A DNA stretch of 64,000 bases, from positions 744,001 through 808,000 of the forward strand of contig NZ_OZ034761.1 of NCBI RefSeq assembly GCF_964028355.1, given 5' to 3'. Of the stretch, positions 35,201 to 45,758 are shown one piece after another. The translations under genes were made by a program, and so were the position numbers. Source of the DNA: Wolbachia endosymbiont (group B) of Gerris lacustris. Its GTDB lineage: Bacteria > Pseudomonadota > Alphaproteobacteria > Rickettsiales > Anaplasmataceae. The notes below the pieces were generated by a model that was not told the origin of the DNA, did no database searches, and was given only the letters and a program-made list of their open reading frames with translations. The first letter of the stretch is position 1. Each line of letters opens with the position of its first letter.

Positions 35201-36154
35201 TTATATTTTTTCCCTGAGTTGTAAAATTTCAGAATGAGAGAGACCTGTAGTTTGTGATATGATATCAGTAGAGACACCAGCTTTAAGTAGGTTTTTGGCC
35301 ACAGCTATTTTAGCTTGTTTTTCGCCCTCTGCCTTGCCTTCCTGTCTACCTTTTTCATGGCCGATTTGGATGCCTTCTTTCCTGCCCTTCTCTTCTCCAA
35401 TTTGGATTCCTTCATGTTTAGCATCGTCGAGTTTTTGTTCTAAGATAGCAGCTTCTTTTTGTAAATCCATTACCCTTTCTTCATAAGCTACAAGATCTTT
35501 CTCATTCCAATGAAACTTATCTAACTCATCATATGCTAACTTTATTATCGGTGACTTTTCTGCTATTTTTCTTAAATCTTCATCAGTTGTCTCTTCTGCG
35601 TATTTGAAGAAAAATAGCCAACGATCTACTACATTTTCTAGCTGCTCTTCTCTGCTCTTAGGAAACTTTGGCAACTCAATGAAGATAAATTGAAAATCTT
35701 TTAAATCATGCTCGTTAGTTTTTTCATCTCTTATGGTATGGCTAGATATATAATCAAGCTTATCAGGAAATAAATTACAATTGGAAATAGCAATAAAGAA
35801 AACCTTCTTTAAATCAATATACTTACCGCCTTTATCAGCCTGTCTTGAATAAGCCTTAGCAGCATAAAGTTGAGCGCGTTTTTCAAATCCTTTATCACGA
35901 GCGAGTTGCATCTCAATCACGTACCTTGCCCCAGTAGAATCCCTGCACAGGACATCAACAATACTCTGCTTATCAGAAGCAATTTCAGGGTCCATAATGG
36001 TGCTAAGGAATTCGACTTCTTGTATAGTATTTATTTCAGTAAACCCTAAAATATCATTCAAAAAGTGGATAAGGATATTCTTATTTTTTTCAGTACCGAA
36101 GATTTTCTTAAATGTTAAATCTAATTTTGGATCGAGAAACTTCGAAAGAGCCAT
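35201..36154 (-). CDS. Rpn family recombination-promoting nuclease / PD-(D/E)XK nuclease transposase-like protein 1
   Basis: 317 residues from MALSKFLDPKLDLTFKKIFG at 36154. An upstream in-frame ATG at 36190 is not conserved in the paralogue at 57520, and the DNA just upstream is conserved instead. The nuclease core shows IFGTEKNKNILIHFLNDILG and SIVDVLCRDSTGARYVIEMQ (D and ExQ-type active site). The C-terminal part has repeated EKGRKEGIQIG segments and ends AKNLLKAGVSTDIISQTTGL. Rpn proteins cut DNA and promote RecA-independent recombination in E. coli. It is convergent with cifB1 and divergent from mutL. Confidence 0.85.
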   Translation of the reverse strand: MALSKFLDPKLDLTFKKIFGTEKNKNILIHFLNDILGFTEINTIQEVEFLSTIMDPEIASDKQSIVDVLCRDSTGARYVIEMQLARDKGFEKRAQLYAAKAYSRQADKGGKYIDLKKVFFIAISNCNLFPDKLDYISSHTIRDEKTNEHDLKDFQFIFIELPKFPKSREEQLENVVDRWLFFFKYAEETTDEDLRKIAEKSPIIKLAYDELDKFHWNEKDLVAYEERVMDLQKEAAILEQKLDDAKHEGIQIGEEKGRKEGIQIGHEKGRQEGKAEGEKQAKIAVAKNLLKAGVSTDIISQTTGLSHSEILQLREKI

Positions 36155-36359
36155 GAGAAAGTAAGATAAAAAGCATTGATAATCATACACAATTGTGAAG
36201 AAATATTCAACTAAAATTAAACTACAGGAGGGCTTGCCATAAAATTTCGTCCTGGGTTTTTTACAATTATTTCTGTTTTGAAATTAGTGAAGATGCCTAA
36301 TAGAGATTGATTTTTATTAACATTAAAGCTATATCTTCATCAGACTGAGAGTTGGAAAT

Positions 36360-38168
36360 ATGGCAATAATTCTTTTAGACACAAAAACTATAAATCGTAT
36401 AGCAGCGGGAGAAGTAATCGAAAGGCCAGCAAGTGTAGTAAAGGAATTAGTGGAAAATGCAATAGATGCTGGAAGTAGAGAAATAGAGATCACAATAGAA
36501 AGTGGTGGGCGTAACCTCATTACTGTGATAGATGATGGAAATGGAATAGAAAAGGAAGATTTGGAACTTGCATTTATGCGCCACGCTACTTCAAAATTAA
36601 GCGATAGTGAATTAATAGAAATCAGACATCTTGGCTTTAGAGGAGAGGCTCTACCTTCAATTGCAGCAGTAAGTAGAATGAAATTATCATCTAAGGCAAG
36701 TGGAGCAAAGGAAGCATGGTCTATAAGGTATGAAGGCGGAGAAAAAATAGGGGAGCTTATGCCTTGTTCTTTGTTGCAAGGTACATATATTGAAATTCGT
36801 GACTTATTTTTTGCCACACCAAATAGATTAAAATTTCTAAAAACCGAGAGGGCAGAAACACAAAGCATTGTTGACATTGTAAATAACTTAGCAATGATTA
36901 ACTATAGTATTGGGTTTACTCTCACTTCCGGTAATAAAAAGCTCTTAAAATATGCTAAACAAACTTCATTCTTTAACAGATTATGTGAAACAGAAGAAGA
37001 ATTTCAGAGCAATTCGCTGGAAGTTAAAGAGGAAGAAGAAGGAATCAAACTTACGGGACACATCTGTAAACCAACTATTAGTCGTGGTAATTCAACTCAG
37101 ATCTATACGTTTGTTAATGGAAGGCCAATAAAAGACAATCTACTTATTGGTGCAATTAGATATGCGTATCAGGACTTTATTCCAAGTGGGAAGTATCCTT
37201 TTGCAGTGCTGCACTTAGAGATACCATACGATCAAGTAGATGTAAATGTGCATCCAAATAAATCAGAGGTAAGGTTTCAGAACAAGAGGCTAGTATATGA
37301 AATAGTGAGAAGAGGAATAATAAAAGCATTATCGACTAGGTTTGCAGCAAGTGATGTTGAGTCTCAAAATATTGAGGAGTTTGATAGCCAAGAGCCGGTT
37401 AATAGTAAAGAGAAAAAAAATCAAAAAGAGTTTTATGAAAAGAGGCCAAGTCTTTTAGAAAATCGTCTAATGAAAGAATTCAATGCACCAGATGAAAGAA
37501 GGCAAAGCTTACCAGAAACGTTTAAATATGGAGAATCTCCACTAAAAAAGGAAACTATGGTTCTAGAAAGGAAGCAAATTGATTTGATAGAAGATCACCC
37601 TCTAGGATATGCACGCTGTCAGGTCTACAATACTTACATTATTGCTGAGGCTAAAGGCAAATTAATTACAGTAGACCAGCACGCAGCTCATGAGAGGTTG
37701 ATCTATGAGTGCTTAAAACAAAAATCAAGCATAAAAAGGCAAAAGCTTCTTCTTCCTGAAATAGTCGAGATTAAAAACCAAGCAGGAATGGAGATGGTTG
37801 AAATGTATAAAGATAAGCTTTTCGAAATGGGTTTTGGTATTGAAATAGAATCAGAAGGTAAAGTAAGGGTGAAAGAAATACCTGCAATTTTAGGAACAAT
37901 AAATGTGAAAGAGATGGTGATGAATATAGTTGATAGATTAATGGAGATAGGAGATACTCTACCTATAGAAGAAAAAGTGAACAAGATACTAGCTACCATT
38001 GCGTGTCATGGGTCAATTAGAGCTGGAAGGGAAATGAAGTTGGAGGAGATGAATGAGTTGATGAGACAAATGGAGGAAACACCTTATGCTGGGCAATGCA
38101 ATCACGGAAGACCAACGTATATAGAAATGAAACTAAGTGATATAGAAAAATTGTTTGAAAGGAGATGA
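36360..38168 (+). CDS. mutL: DNA mismatch repair protein MutL (complete)
   Basis: 602 residues. The N-terminal GHKL ATPase has [29 protein letters not shown] and [14 protein letters not shown]. The C-terminal dimerisation/endonuclease part carries [12 protein letters not shown], the DQHA(X)2E(X)4E metal-binding motif of endonuclease-type MutL, plus [12 protein letters not shown] and GQCNHGRPT. It nicks DNA during mismatch repair. Its place beside cif and wmk-like genes matches WO eukaryotic-association regions. A 5' fragment, nearly identical in protein, is repeated at 58426-58956. Confidence 0.94.
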   Translation: MAIILLDTKTINRIAAGEVIERPASVVKELVENAIDAGSREIEITIESGGRNLITVIDDGNGIEKEDLELAFMRHATSKLSDSELIEIRHLGFRGEALPSIAAVSRMKLSSKASGAKEAWSIRYEGGEKIGELMPCSLLQGTYIEIRDLFFATPNRLKFLKTERAETQSIVDIVNNLAMINYSIGFTLTSGNKKLLKYAKQTSFFNRLCETEEEFQSNSLEVKEEEEGIKLTGHICKPTISRGNSTQIYTFVNGRPIKDNLLIGAIRYAYQDFIPSGKYPFAVLHLEIPYDQVDVNVHPNKSEVRFQNKRLVYEIVRRGIIKALSTRFAASDVESQNIEEFDSQEPVNSKEKKNQKEFYEKRPSLLENRLMKEFNAPDERRQSLPETFKYGESPLKKETMVLERKQIDLIEDHPLGYARCQVYNTYIIAEAKGKLITVDQHAAHERLIYECLKQKSSIKRQKLLLPEIVEIKNQAGMEMVEMYKDKLFEMGFGIEIESEGKVRVKEIPAILGTINVKEMVMNIVDRLMEIGDTLPIEEKVNKILATIACHGSIRAGREMKLEEMNELMRQMEETPYAGQCNHGRPTYIEMKLSDIEKLFERR

Positions 38169-38236
38169 GTTCAGTTTATCAAAGAGGCTCCCAATTAAGT
38201 ATACATAACAGCTCTTCTGGTTATGGAGTATAAAAT

Positions 38237-39175
38237 GTGAAAGAAGAGAATAAATGCTCTAATTTTTTAGATTACAAAGTAATAGGACAGGAAGTAAGAA
38301 ATCGTAGATTAGCAAAGGGATATACTCAAAAAGATTTAGCAAAAAAAATTGGAACAACATATCAGGTAATACTGCAATATGAAAAAGGAACACGCAGAAT
38401 TTCAATTAAGAAGTTATATGAATTAGCAGAAGCATTATCAACAACTGCTAGAGACCTAGCTTGCGGACAAGAAGTATCAAATGAGGAAAGGTATGAGGAA
38501 GAAGAGATATTAAATCTAGTAAGAAGACATAAAGAGATTAAGGACCAAGAATTACGTGAAACGTTTTATTTATTAACTAAATTCATCCGTATTAGTGAGG
38601 AAGAAAGTGGAAAGGCAGTAAAAGTAGAAGTGGCAAAGGGTTTAGTTAAGGAAGGAGTTTCTGCTCATGTTATCTCTCAAACGACCAGTTTATCTATTGA
38701 TGAATATGATAATGATGAGAAAAAAATTTCTATTCCGTATAAAGTAGGTCAAAGAATAAAAGAATGGAGGTTGAGAAGAGGATACACTCAGGAAGATTTA
38801 GCAAGTAAAGTGGGCATAATAAATCAAAGAATATATGAATATGAACAAGGACGAGCTGCTGTTTCACTTGAAATGTTAGGTGAAATAGCAAAGGTACTAT
38901 TAATTAATATTACAGATCTGCTTCCAGAAACAAGAGAAAATGAGAATAGTGAAGCAGAGCTATCAAGGTTAATAGAAGAATACAAAAAGATTAAAAGCCA
39001 AGAACTACGTCATGTACTAATAAAATCTCTGTTTGAAAGCATACAAATTTGCAAAGAGAAAGTGAAGAAAGTAGAGAAGATGAAAATTGCAAAGAATTTA
39101 GTTAAGGAAGGAATTTCTATCAATATTATTTTAAAAACAGTAGGCATCTCTTTAGACGAAATTCAACAAATTTAA
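38237..39175 (+). CDS. wmk-like regulator with two HTH-XRE domains
   Basis: 312 residues. The GTG start at 38237 follows GGAG at 38225-38228; the ATG two bases earlier meets TGA at once. HTH 1 is at about residues 16-70 (RLAKGYTQKDLAKKIGTTYQ) and HTH 2 at ~172-226 (RLRRGYTQEDLASKVGIINQ). Each is followed by a linker and an AKxLVKEGxSxxII motif, so the protein is an internal duplication. This architecture and the mutL/radC neighbourhood match wmk and its paralogues in phage WO, where one causes male-specific embryo death when expressed in flies. Whether this copy has that activity cannot be told. Confidence 0.85.
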   Translation: MKEENKCSNFLDYKVIGQEVRNRRLAKGYTQKDLAKKIGTTYQVILQYEKGTRRISIKKLYELAEALSTTARDLACGQEVSNEERYEEEEILNLVRRHKEIKDQELRETFYLLTKFIRISEEESGKAVKVEVAKGLVKEGVSAHVISQTTSLSIDEYDNDEKKISIPYKVGQRIKEWRLRRGYTQEDLASKVGIINQRIYEYEQGRAAVSLEMLGEIAKVLLINITDLLPETRENENSEAELSRLIEEYKKIKSQELRHVLIKSLFESIQICKEKVKKVEKMKIAKNLVKEGISINIILKTVGISLDEIQQI

Positions 39176-39346
39176 AATAAAAAAATCAGTATCTATTAAT
39201 ATTTTTATTTTTTGATGAAAAAATAAGTAAAAAAGATTTAAAAATTGATTTGACTTCACTCAAAAGCTATGGCCTTATGCCAATGCTGATAAAAAAACAG
39301 CAGTAAATATATAAAAACATTTTGTTATTAGTGAAGGGTAATTTTT
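39176..39346. other. short AT-rich gap before radC
   Basis: About 170 bases after the wmk-like gene with no gene seen. GAAGGG just before the radC ATG is the likely ribosome-binding site. Confidence 0.4.
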
Positions 39347-39394
39347 ATGAACAATAAGAAAGATCGTAGAGAAGAAATAGAATTCAGAGCATTA

Positions 39395-40257
39395 GAACCT
39401 GTACATGATCTCAAGAAAGGAATAAACTAAGAGATAATGTATATAAGTTAGGATATATGAGGAGTGTATACCCAAGTGATATAAGTCGGGAAAGATTTGA
39501 GATTATATTACCAGATCTAGAATCCTGTAGAAAAAAAACAAAACCAAGAAAACTGGATTTATATGAGTTATTTTGCGGTGTACTTTATGTGCTAAAAAGT
39601 GGCTGTCAGTGGCGAATGCTACCAAAAGAGTTTCCAAAATGGCGCAATTGTTACGATTACTTCAAGAGATGGAGTAAAAAACCGAATGAAGATAGAGAAA
39701 GTGTTCTAGAAATTGTCTTAAAAAAAATTAGTTGGAGAGGTTCGTTTCAACAGTGGTCGGAATACAAAAACAAGCTTCTGCATCATTGATGCTCAAAGTG
39801 TAAAAAACACCGATATTGCTGAAGAAAAAGGTTATGATGCCGGCAAGAAAATTTCAGGAATAAAGCGTCATATTGCAGTAGATACGCAAGGTTTGCCACA
39901 TGCAATTTATATTACTACAGCTAATATCGGAGATCGTACTGCTGCTGTAGAGATGATTTGTAACGCAAGAAAAAATCTTTCCGAAGTTCAAAATATACTA
40001 GTTGATGCAGGTTATACAGGAGAAAATTTTGCAACTCAAATAAAAACGACTATTGGTGCAACCGTTGAAGTAATAAAACGAAGTGAATTACATACCTTTG
40101 TTGTATTGCCAAAAAGGTGGGTTGTAGAGCGTTCTTTTGCTTGGCTGGAAAAGTGTAGACGGTTATGGAAAAATTGCGAGCGTAAACTCAATACTAGACT
40201 ACAAATGGTCGTTCTAGCTTTTACTGCCTTGCTCCTCAAAAGATTATGAACAGGCTC
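39395..40257 (+). mobile_element. IS5-family insertion sequence, copy e
   Basis: 863 bp, TTA duplicated at 39392-39394 and 40258-40260. It is inserted near the 5' end of radC. Confidence 0.93.
39457..40249 (+). CDS. IS5 transposase, two frames (copy e)
   Basis: First frame 39457-39789; DDE frame to 40249. Same A8 frameshift site as the other copies. Confidence 0.85.
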
Positions 40258-40661
40258 TTAGAAAGCAACGGTAAAGCTTTACTTGATCGTGAAGTAATAG
40301 AAACGTTTCTAAGTGCAGTGCATGACAGGGAAGAAGCTCGAGTTATTGCTAGAAAGCTAATGGATAATTTTGGAATAGGAGGAATTTCAGGTCAGGAAAT
40401 AGATGACTTGAAAACTATAGAAGGGATAACTGACTCTACAGTAGCAGTAATTTTATGTCTAAAGGAAGCTGCAAAGAGAGTACCAAGAGAAGAGTTAAAG
40501 AAAGGACCTGTAATGGATAACTTGGAAACCATAGTAAAATATTTAAGGGTTAGTATTGGCTATTCAGAGGAGGAAAAGATGAAAATAATATATTTTGATC
40601 AAAAGTGCCGTTTAAAGGGGGAAGAAGTGTTCACTGGTACAGTGGATAAGGTACCTTTTTA

Positions 40662-41764
40662 TACCAATTCCCGCTATACAAGCAACGAATAGACAATAAT
40701 GGAAAAAAAGCCATACTGGAGTAAGTAAAATAGCGAGGTTTAGATGGCATTAAGATCAAAATTATTGGATGAAAAAGTGGTGGAATCAGCAAAAGAGATG
40801 CTGAAGAAAGTAAGAAATAATGCGTATGTTGCAAAAAAACTAAATGCTGTAATTGCAGCAAAAAAGCACAGTATAACAGCTGTAGCAAAAATATGTTGCA
40901 TTTCGAGAAAGGCAATTACTACATGGATAAAGCACATAAAATTTGGAAGAGAAGAAAAATTATTTTCTCCACCTCAACGCCGTAGAAAAACTATATTGAA
41001 CCAAAGTCAACTTGAACAAATTGAGGTGTGGATGGAGGAAAACCCCAATATTACTATTAGAGAAATGAGAATAAGAATCCAAGAAAGATTTGGTTTGAAT
41101 ATCAGCAAATCCACAATACATCGTAATATGCAAAGAATGAAATTCTCATATATCACACCAAGACCAGTTCATAGTGGACAGGATAAAAATAAGCAAGAGG
41201 AGTTTAAAAAAAAACCTCAATGAAACTATTGTCATGCATTCTGAAAAAGAGCTATTTTTCTTCGATGAATCACGGTTTGGTACACATTCAAAAGTTGGAC
41301 ATGGGTGGTTTAAAAAAGGCAGTAGGACACAGGTTAAGGTAAAATTAGGTAGGGAAAATTTTTATCTCTATAGTGCAGTTAATCCCAGAAATGGAGAGAA
41401 TTTTAGCTTATTTGCACCAAACGTCAACACTGCTTGTATAAATATATTCCTTGAACAGATGTCGCAATATTTAGGAATACGAAAGGCTTTTCTCGTGATG
41501 GATTGCGCTAGTTGGCATAAGTCAAAAAGTTTAAAGATACCTAAAAATATCGAAATTATATACCTACCACCATACTCACCTGACCTCAATCCTGTTGAGA
41601 GGTTTTGGTTATATATAAAACAGAACATTTTGCGCAATAAAATCTACGATACAATTGTTCTGCTTGAGAGCGCTTTGTGTAATTTTATTACCTCTCTTTC
41701 CCCTTCCACGGTTAAACAACTCTGCAATGCTTCTTATTTGGTTCATTAATAATGAGAGTTGGTA
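40662..41764 (+). mobile_element. IS630-family insertion sequence, copy D
   Basis: 1103 bp. TTA stands on both sides (40659-40661, 41765-41767), but the left flank is radC and the right flank is the interior of the ankyrin gene. The element therefore marks a recombination junction between two former insertions rather than a simple insertion. Confidence 0.92.
40744..41749 (+). CDS. IS630 transposase, two frames (copy D)
   Basis: HTH frame 40744-41223 (one substitution, VWMEENP for VWIEENP). The DDE frame 41174-41749 is full length. Joined at the A9 run. Confidence 0.85.
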
Positions 41765-43283
41765 TTACATCATGCAACTCACCATTGGTGGTACTTTTCG
41801 CCAATTCAATAAACTTATGAGCATTACTAATATAATTTTCATGAGCTTTTACCATATTAGCTTTATGATCATTAAATTCTGATTCCAGTGCATCAATTAC
41901 ACCAATACCAATTTTACTGTTAAACACTGCTCCTCTTGATAACAACTTACATATTATGTTGCTGGCAACTTTAGGATTTTTCTCTAATTTACTGATTTTT
42001 TCTATTACGTGATCTACAAAATTATATGCTTTTTTACCTTGAGAAGAACGCTCAGAAAAACCAATCCTTACTCCGGAGCTTATAGCTTTATTTACGACTT
42101 CTTCTAGTTTATACATATCTTGAACTTCAGATATCTTACTTAAAAATTTATTCAGCTCTACCTGATTTGGTGTATTCCATAAAGTTGATTTTACACAATA
42201 CTTTTCTCCCACATTATAAAAAGATCCACGACAATCCAAGAGAGAATCTTCTTTCTTGCAAAAACTACCTGCGTCTACTGATAGAAATAAATCTACTACT
42301 TCCTTATCAATGTTCCGAGCATAATTAAGTATTTTCGAATTACCATCTCCGTCTCGAATACTCAAAATCACCTTCAGGTCTCCGCTATTCTTGTGTTTAC
42401 CTAGAAACCCTTTTAGATTTTTAATGAAGTTAGCAGCATAACCTGAATGATCCTCATATGCACCAAAACATTCATCAAGCATACGGTATAATTCTGCACT
42501 CAAATTCTTTTGGTTATTAGTGAGAAAGCATTCCTCAATATAGTAGTGATGATTATCAATTGCGATCTGCAGTGGGGTTGCTCCTTTTTTATCCTGTATG
42601 TTAGAATTAGCTTTTTTCTCTATAAGTAAATTAACATAGTCAGCATGACCAATACTAGCGGCATGATGTAAGGGTGTTTCTCCTCTGTGATCTTGTATAT
42701 TAGGATTGGCCTTTCCTTTTAAAAGAGAAGCTGCACTAGCAAGAACATCAGTATAATGCAGGGGAGTCCTTCCTTTATCATTCTGTATATCAGGATTAGC
42801 ACCTGCCTCTAAGAGTAAATCTACAGCTTCATTATATTCTTCAGTTACCTTACCTACAGAAGATACTAGGTGCAATACTGTTAATCCAGATTCTCCTCTT
42901 TTAAGGTTAAGAACAGTTTTGAGGTCTTGATTATTCTTATTGCTTTGTAGGAAATTTTTAAGTTTTTCAATATAGTACTCACAATGTCTATCTTCTTTTT
43001 GATCATAATGACATGGATCTAAACTTTTAAGAATATTTAGTAATTCTCTATTTAACTCCTTTTGACTTCCTGTTAAATTAGGTGTACTAGCAATCCATGT
43101 ACATACTATACCCTCAAACGAAAGTTTACTATCCATTAAAAGACGAGAATTAAGCGATGAAAAAAGATGTTTTTTTATCAATTGATACTCTTCATCTAAT
43201 ATTTTGTCAGTGCTTAAATCTTCTCCTAGCTTTTGCTCATATGCTTTTTTATCTTGCCCAGTAATACATTCATTAACAATCAT
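41765..43283 (-). pseudogene. ankyrin-repeat protein, second copy, C-terminus cut by IS630
   Basis: Residues 1-506 are the same as those of the complete protein at 24328-26367, including all ankyrin repeats. The frame then runs into the IS630 (ending IPTLIINEPNKKHCRVV, translated from the element). The last ~173 residues are missing. The ankyrin part could still be produced. Confidence 0.9.
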
Positions 43284-43599
43284 ACCACACCTCCTACTAG
43301 CCTAAATAGATAATATGTTATGCACAATATATAATATTGGTCAAGCTAATTTCAACATAATATTTTTACTATTTTGCAATGTTTGAGCTTCTGTAGTAAG
43401 TTCAGATGTTTACATAAACCTTTAACGTAATAGATATTTTTATATTAGTACCAGTATAAAATGGCCAAATTTATCACAAAACAAACTCAAACCAAAAAGG
43501 CAAATAGATAAGTTTGCTTAAACATCAAGTTATAAACAAAAAGCACTCTTTTTCTATTACCATTCAAACTTGATATGACTACCTCAATTCTTCTGCCAG

Positions 43600-44946
43600 C
43601 TAATTCTTGTCTACCAGACTAAGTGATTTTCTGCATTCTTCCAACTTGTTAATAATAACAGGGGCAATTAAAGATTGTCCTTTCAAAGGACTTGGAGTAT
43701 TTGTACCACTCAAATAACCACTATCATTCTCCTGATTTTGTACGTCTGTTGCAACTTTCAATTTTTGTTTTGTATTAGTTGGCTTTGTAGATGGAATATC
43801 ACAATTATCACAAAAATTTTTGATCATAGTATGAACATTAGGCTTTTTACTACTTTTTACCTGTTCAACTGCATAGTTTATAAAATCATTCAAGTTTGCT
43901 GCTGAAAAAGTAATACTAGCAGTATTTTTTAGAACGTTTTCAATATATGAATCAAAATTTTTACCTTGTAATTCTTTCTTTAGACCCGCTTTCAGTACTT
44001 TCCTAAGTGTGTCTCCTTTTAGTTCATGGAACTCAATTTTTTTGTTCAGCCGCTCTCCCCTAATAAGCGCTTGATCTAAATCTCTCATACAGGCATTAGT
44101 TGTAGCAAGTACTGTCACATCTTTCCTAGCTTTATCTAACCTATTGAAAAGATCAGTTAAAGACGTTTGATTATTATCAGTACGCTTTCTGCCAATACTG
44201 TCAACTTCATCTATGAGAACTATACAAGGAGCGTTTTCTTCTGCTTTATCAAAAACCTTATTTACACTTGATTGTTTAAGTAAATCAGATCCAGGAACTT
44301 TTATAAATGTAGTTAGAGATTTAAATTTATCCGCAATTGCCTCAACAATTGTACTCTTACCAGTTCCTGGTGGACCGTAAAAAATGCATCGCACTCCTTC
44401 TATTCCTCTTTTTTCTTCAGCATCACCTGATTTTTCTAAGGATATTTTATCAATATTCTCTTCTATTAAATTGCAAATATTAACTAACTCTTCTTTTTGA
44501 TGTTGTTCAAAAATAAAATCATCAAATGGTTTATTTCCCCTTGCTTTACCTTTTTCATAAAATTCCATGTACAACTTTTCTTCCGTTTGACTTGTTGTTG
44601 CAGTACTGGCAAGCACTTCTAACTTTTCATTGAGTAGAATATTAGATTCTTCTAGGTTTTTGATTCGCTTTTCCATCCCATCTTTTGTTGTAGGATTATT
44701 AGTTTGCCTTGAAATTTCATTTGGTTTTTTATTTTTACTAATTATTTTGTACGTAAATGCAATTACTGCTATAGAAAGCACAGATATAATTAAAGTAATG
44801 GGGAGAGACACACCTAAAACTGCAAATGGAGATAAAAATTCAACATAGGGAGCTATAGCAAAAACCCCAGACGCAAGTAACGTAAGAGTAGCAAGAGTAC
44901 CAGCTATAAAAGGAAGTCTACTGCCTCTATTATGTGTATTTTTCAT
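43600..44946 (-). CDS. membrane-anchored AAA+ ATPase, copy 2
   Basis: The 448-residue protein has the same sequence as the product of 26684-28030: two N-terminal membrane helices, a coiled coil, Walker A GPPGTGKST and Walker B CIVLIDEVDS, with no protease motif. It stands divergent from cifA2 as the first copy stands to cifA1. Both copies are intact, while the adjoining ankyrin gene is truncated here. Complete identity beside diverged cif genes points to recent duplication or gene conversion. Confidence 0.85.
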   Translation of the reverse strand: MKNTHNRGSRLPFIAGTLATLTLLASGVFAIAPYVEFLSPFAVLGVSLPITLIISVLSIAVIAFTYKIISKNKKPNEISRQTNNPTTKDGMEKRIKNLEESNILLNEKLEVLASTATTSQTEEKLYMEFYEKGKARGNKPFDDFIFEQHQKEELVNICNLIEENIDKISLEKSGDAEEKRGIEGVRCIFYGPPGTGKSTIVEAIADKFKSLTTFIKVPGSDLLKQSSVNKVFDKAEENAPCIVLIDEVDSIGRKRTDNNQTSLTDLFNRLDKARKDVTVLATTNACMRDLDQALIRGERLNKKIEFHELKGDTLRKVLKAGLKKELQGKNFDSYIENVLKNTASITFSAANLNDFINYAVEQVKSSKKPNVHTMIKNFCDNCDIPSTKPTNTKQKLKVATDVQNQENDSGYLSGTNTPSPLKGQSLIAPVIINKLEECRKSLSLVDKN

Positions 44947-45651
44947 ACTATTACCTCATAAACCAACCAAAACAGTACTATATAAAATTTCCTAATCAGG
45001 ACACATCTGTAACCCTTTTAGTTTATCTTAAACATATTAGATAGCATCAACTACTATTGAAGCCTATATAGCCCTTAGTATTTGCATACCCACTCTAATA
45101 TGGTAAGAGAATAAATACTAGCTATAGTATGTAGCTTTTGTAAAGTCAAATACTAAAAAGCATTCTCGCAGATACTATATCAATCAGCGTCACAAAAAAT
45201 TTGATTATTTACTTTCTTCAAAAATAGTACCTACCTTTGTGAGAACTTTTTATATAAAAACGGTATTTCAAAAATAAAAACGTGAAATTGTTTGCAACAA
45301 AGTTAGGCAAATTAGTTCGTATATAAGTGTGGATGAAATGGGCTAATATGGCTAGTTTTAGCGTATAGTTAAATTATTATATCAAAAAGTTCGTATGGTA
45401 CGCATGGTAGACCACACGATTCCAAAAAAAATACTTCTCACCACCCTTGGTTTTGACCATTGGAAATGGTTATATTACTTAATTTATTAGCGATATATAA
45501 TATTAAATTAATATTAGTTCATTTAACAATAAGTATTAAGATAAACTTATAAAAACAGAATTTAAAACAAATAAAACATTATGTATCGAGTATATTTAAG
45601 AGGCTTGTATCAAAAGTTATTCAAGTCTAAAAAAAATTTTCAAATTGAGGA
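44947..45651. other. divergent intergenic region between AAA+ copy 2 and cifA2
   Basis: The same as the region before cifA1 up to 45456, then diverged. No gene seen. Confidence 0.55.
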
Positions 45652-45679
45652 TTGACAAAACTTACAAAAGGGATATCTT
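45652..45679 (+). promoter_or_regulatory. predicted sigma70 promoter of cifA2
   Basis: TTGACA (45652-45657), 16 bases, TATCTT (45674-45679). It aligns with the promoters at 28723 and 62484. Confidence 0.6.
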
Positions 45680-45758
45680 GCTCGAAATGGTATCAAGTTA
45701 CTATAGTGTATGTTAGACGTAACAGTTTCCATTTTTTTCCATTCATAGAGAGGTGATC

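Larger units (their letters stand above)
39347..40661 (+). pseudogene. radC: phage WO RadC-like DNA repair protein, interrupted by IS5 and truncated by IS630
   Basis: The start codes for MNNKKDRREEIEFRAL (39347-39394). IS5 follows, then ESNGKALLDREVIETFLSAV from 40261. Removing the IS and one TTA keeps the frame. The visible part has the RadC N-terminal helix-hairpin region (GIGGISGQEIDDLKTIEGIT, ILCLKEAAKRV) and the start of the JAB/MPN domain (MKIIYFDQKCRLKGEE). The metal-binding HxH part is missing because the gene stops at IS630 (40662). It is non-functional. In other WO genomes radC adjoins wmk, as here. Confidence 0.87.
41765..45456. repeat. 3.7-kb duplicated block, copy 2
   Basis: 3,692 bp, the partner of 24849-28540. 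It begins exactly at the IS630 boundary and ends at GGTTTTGA, after which similarity to locus 1 drops. Confidence 0.92.
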
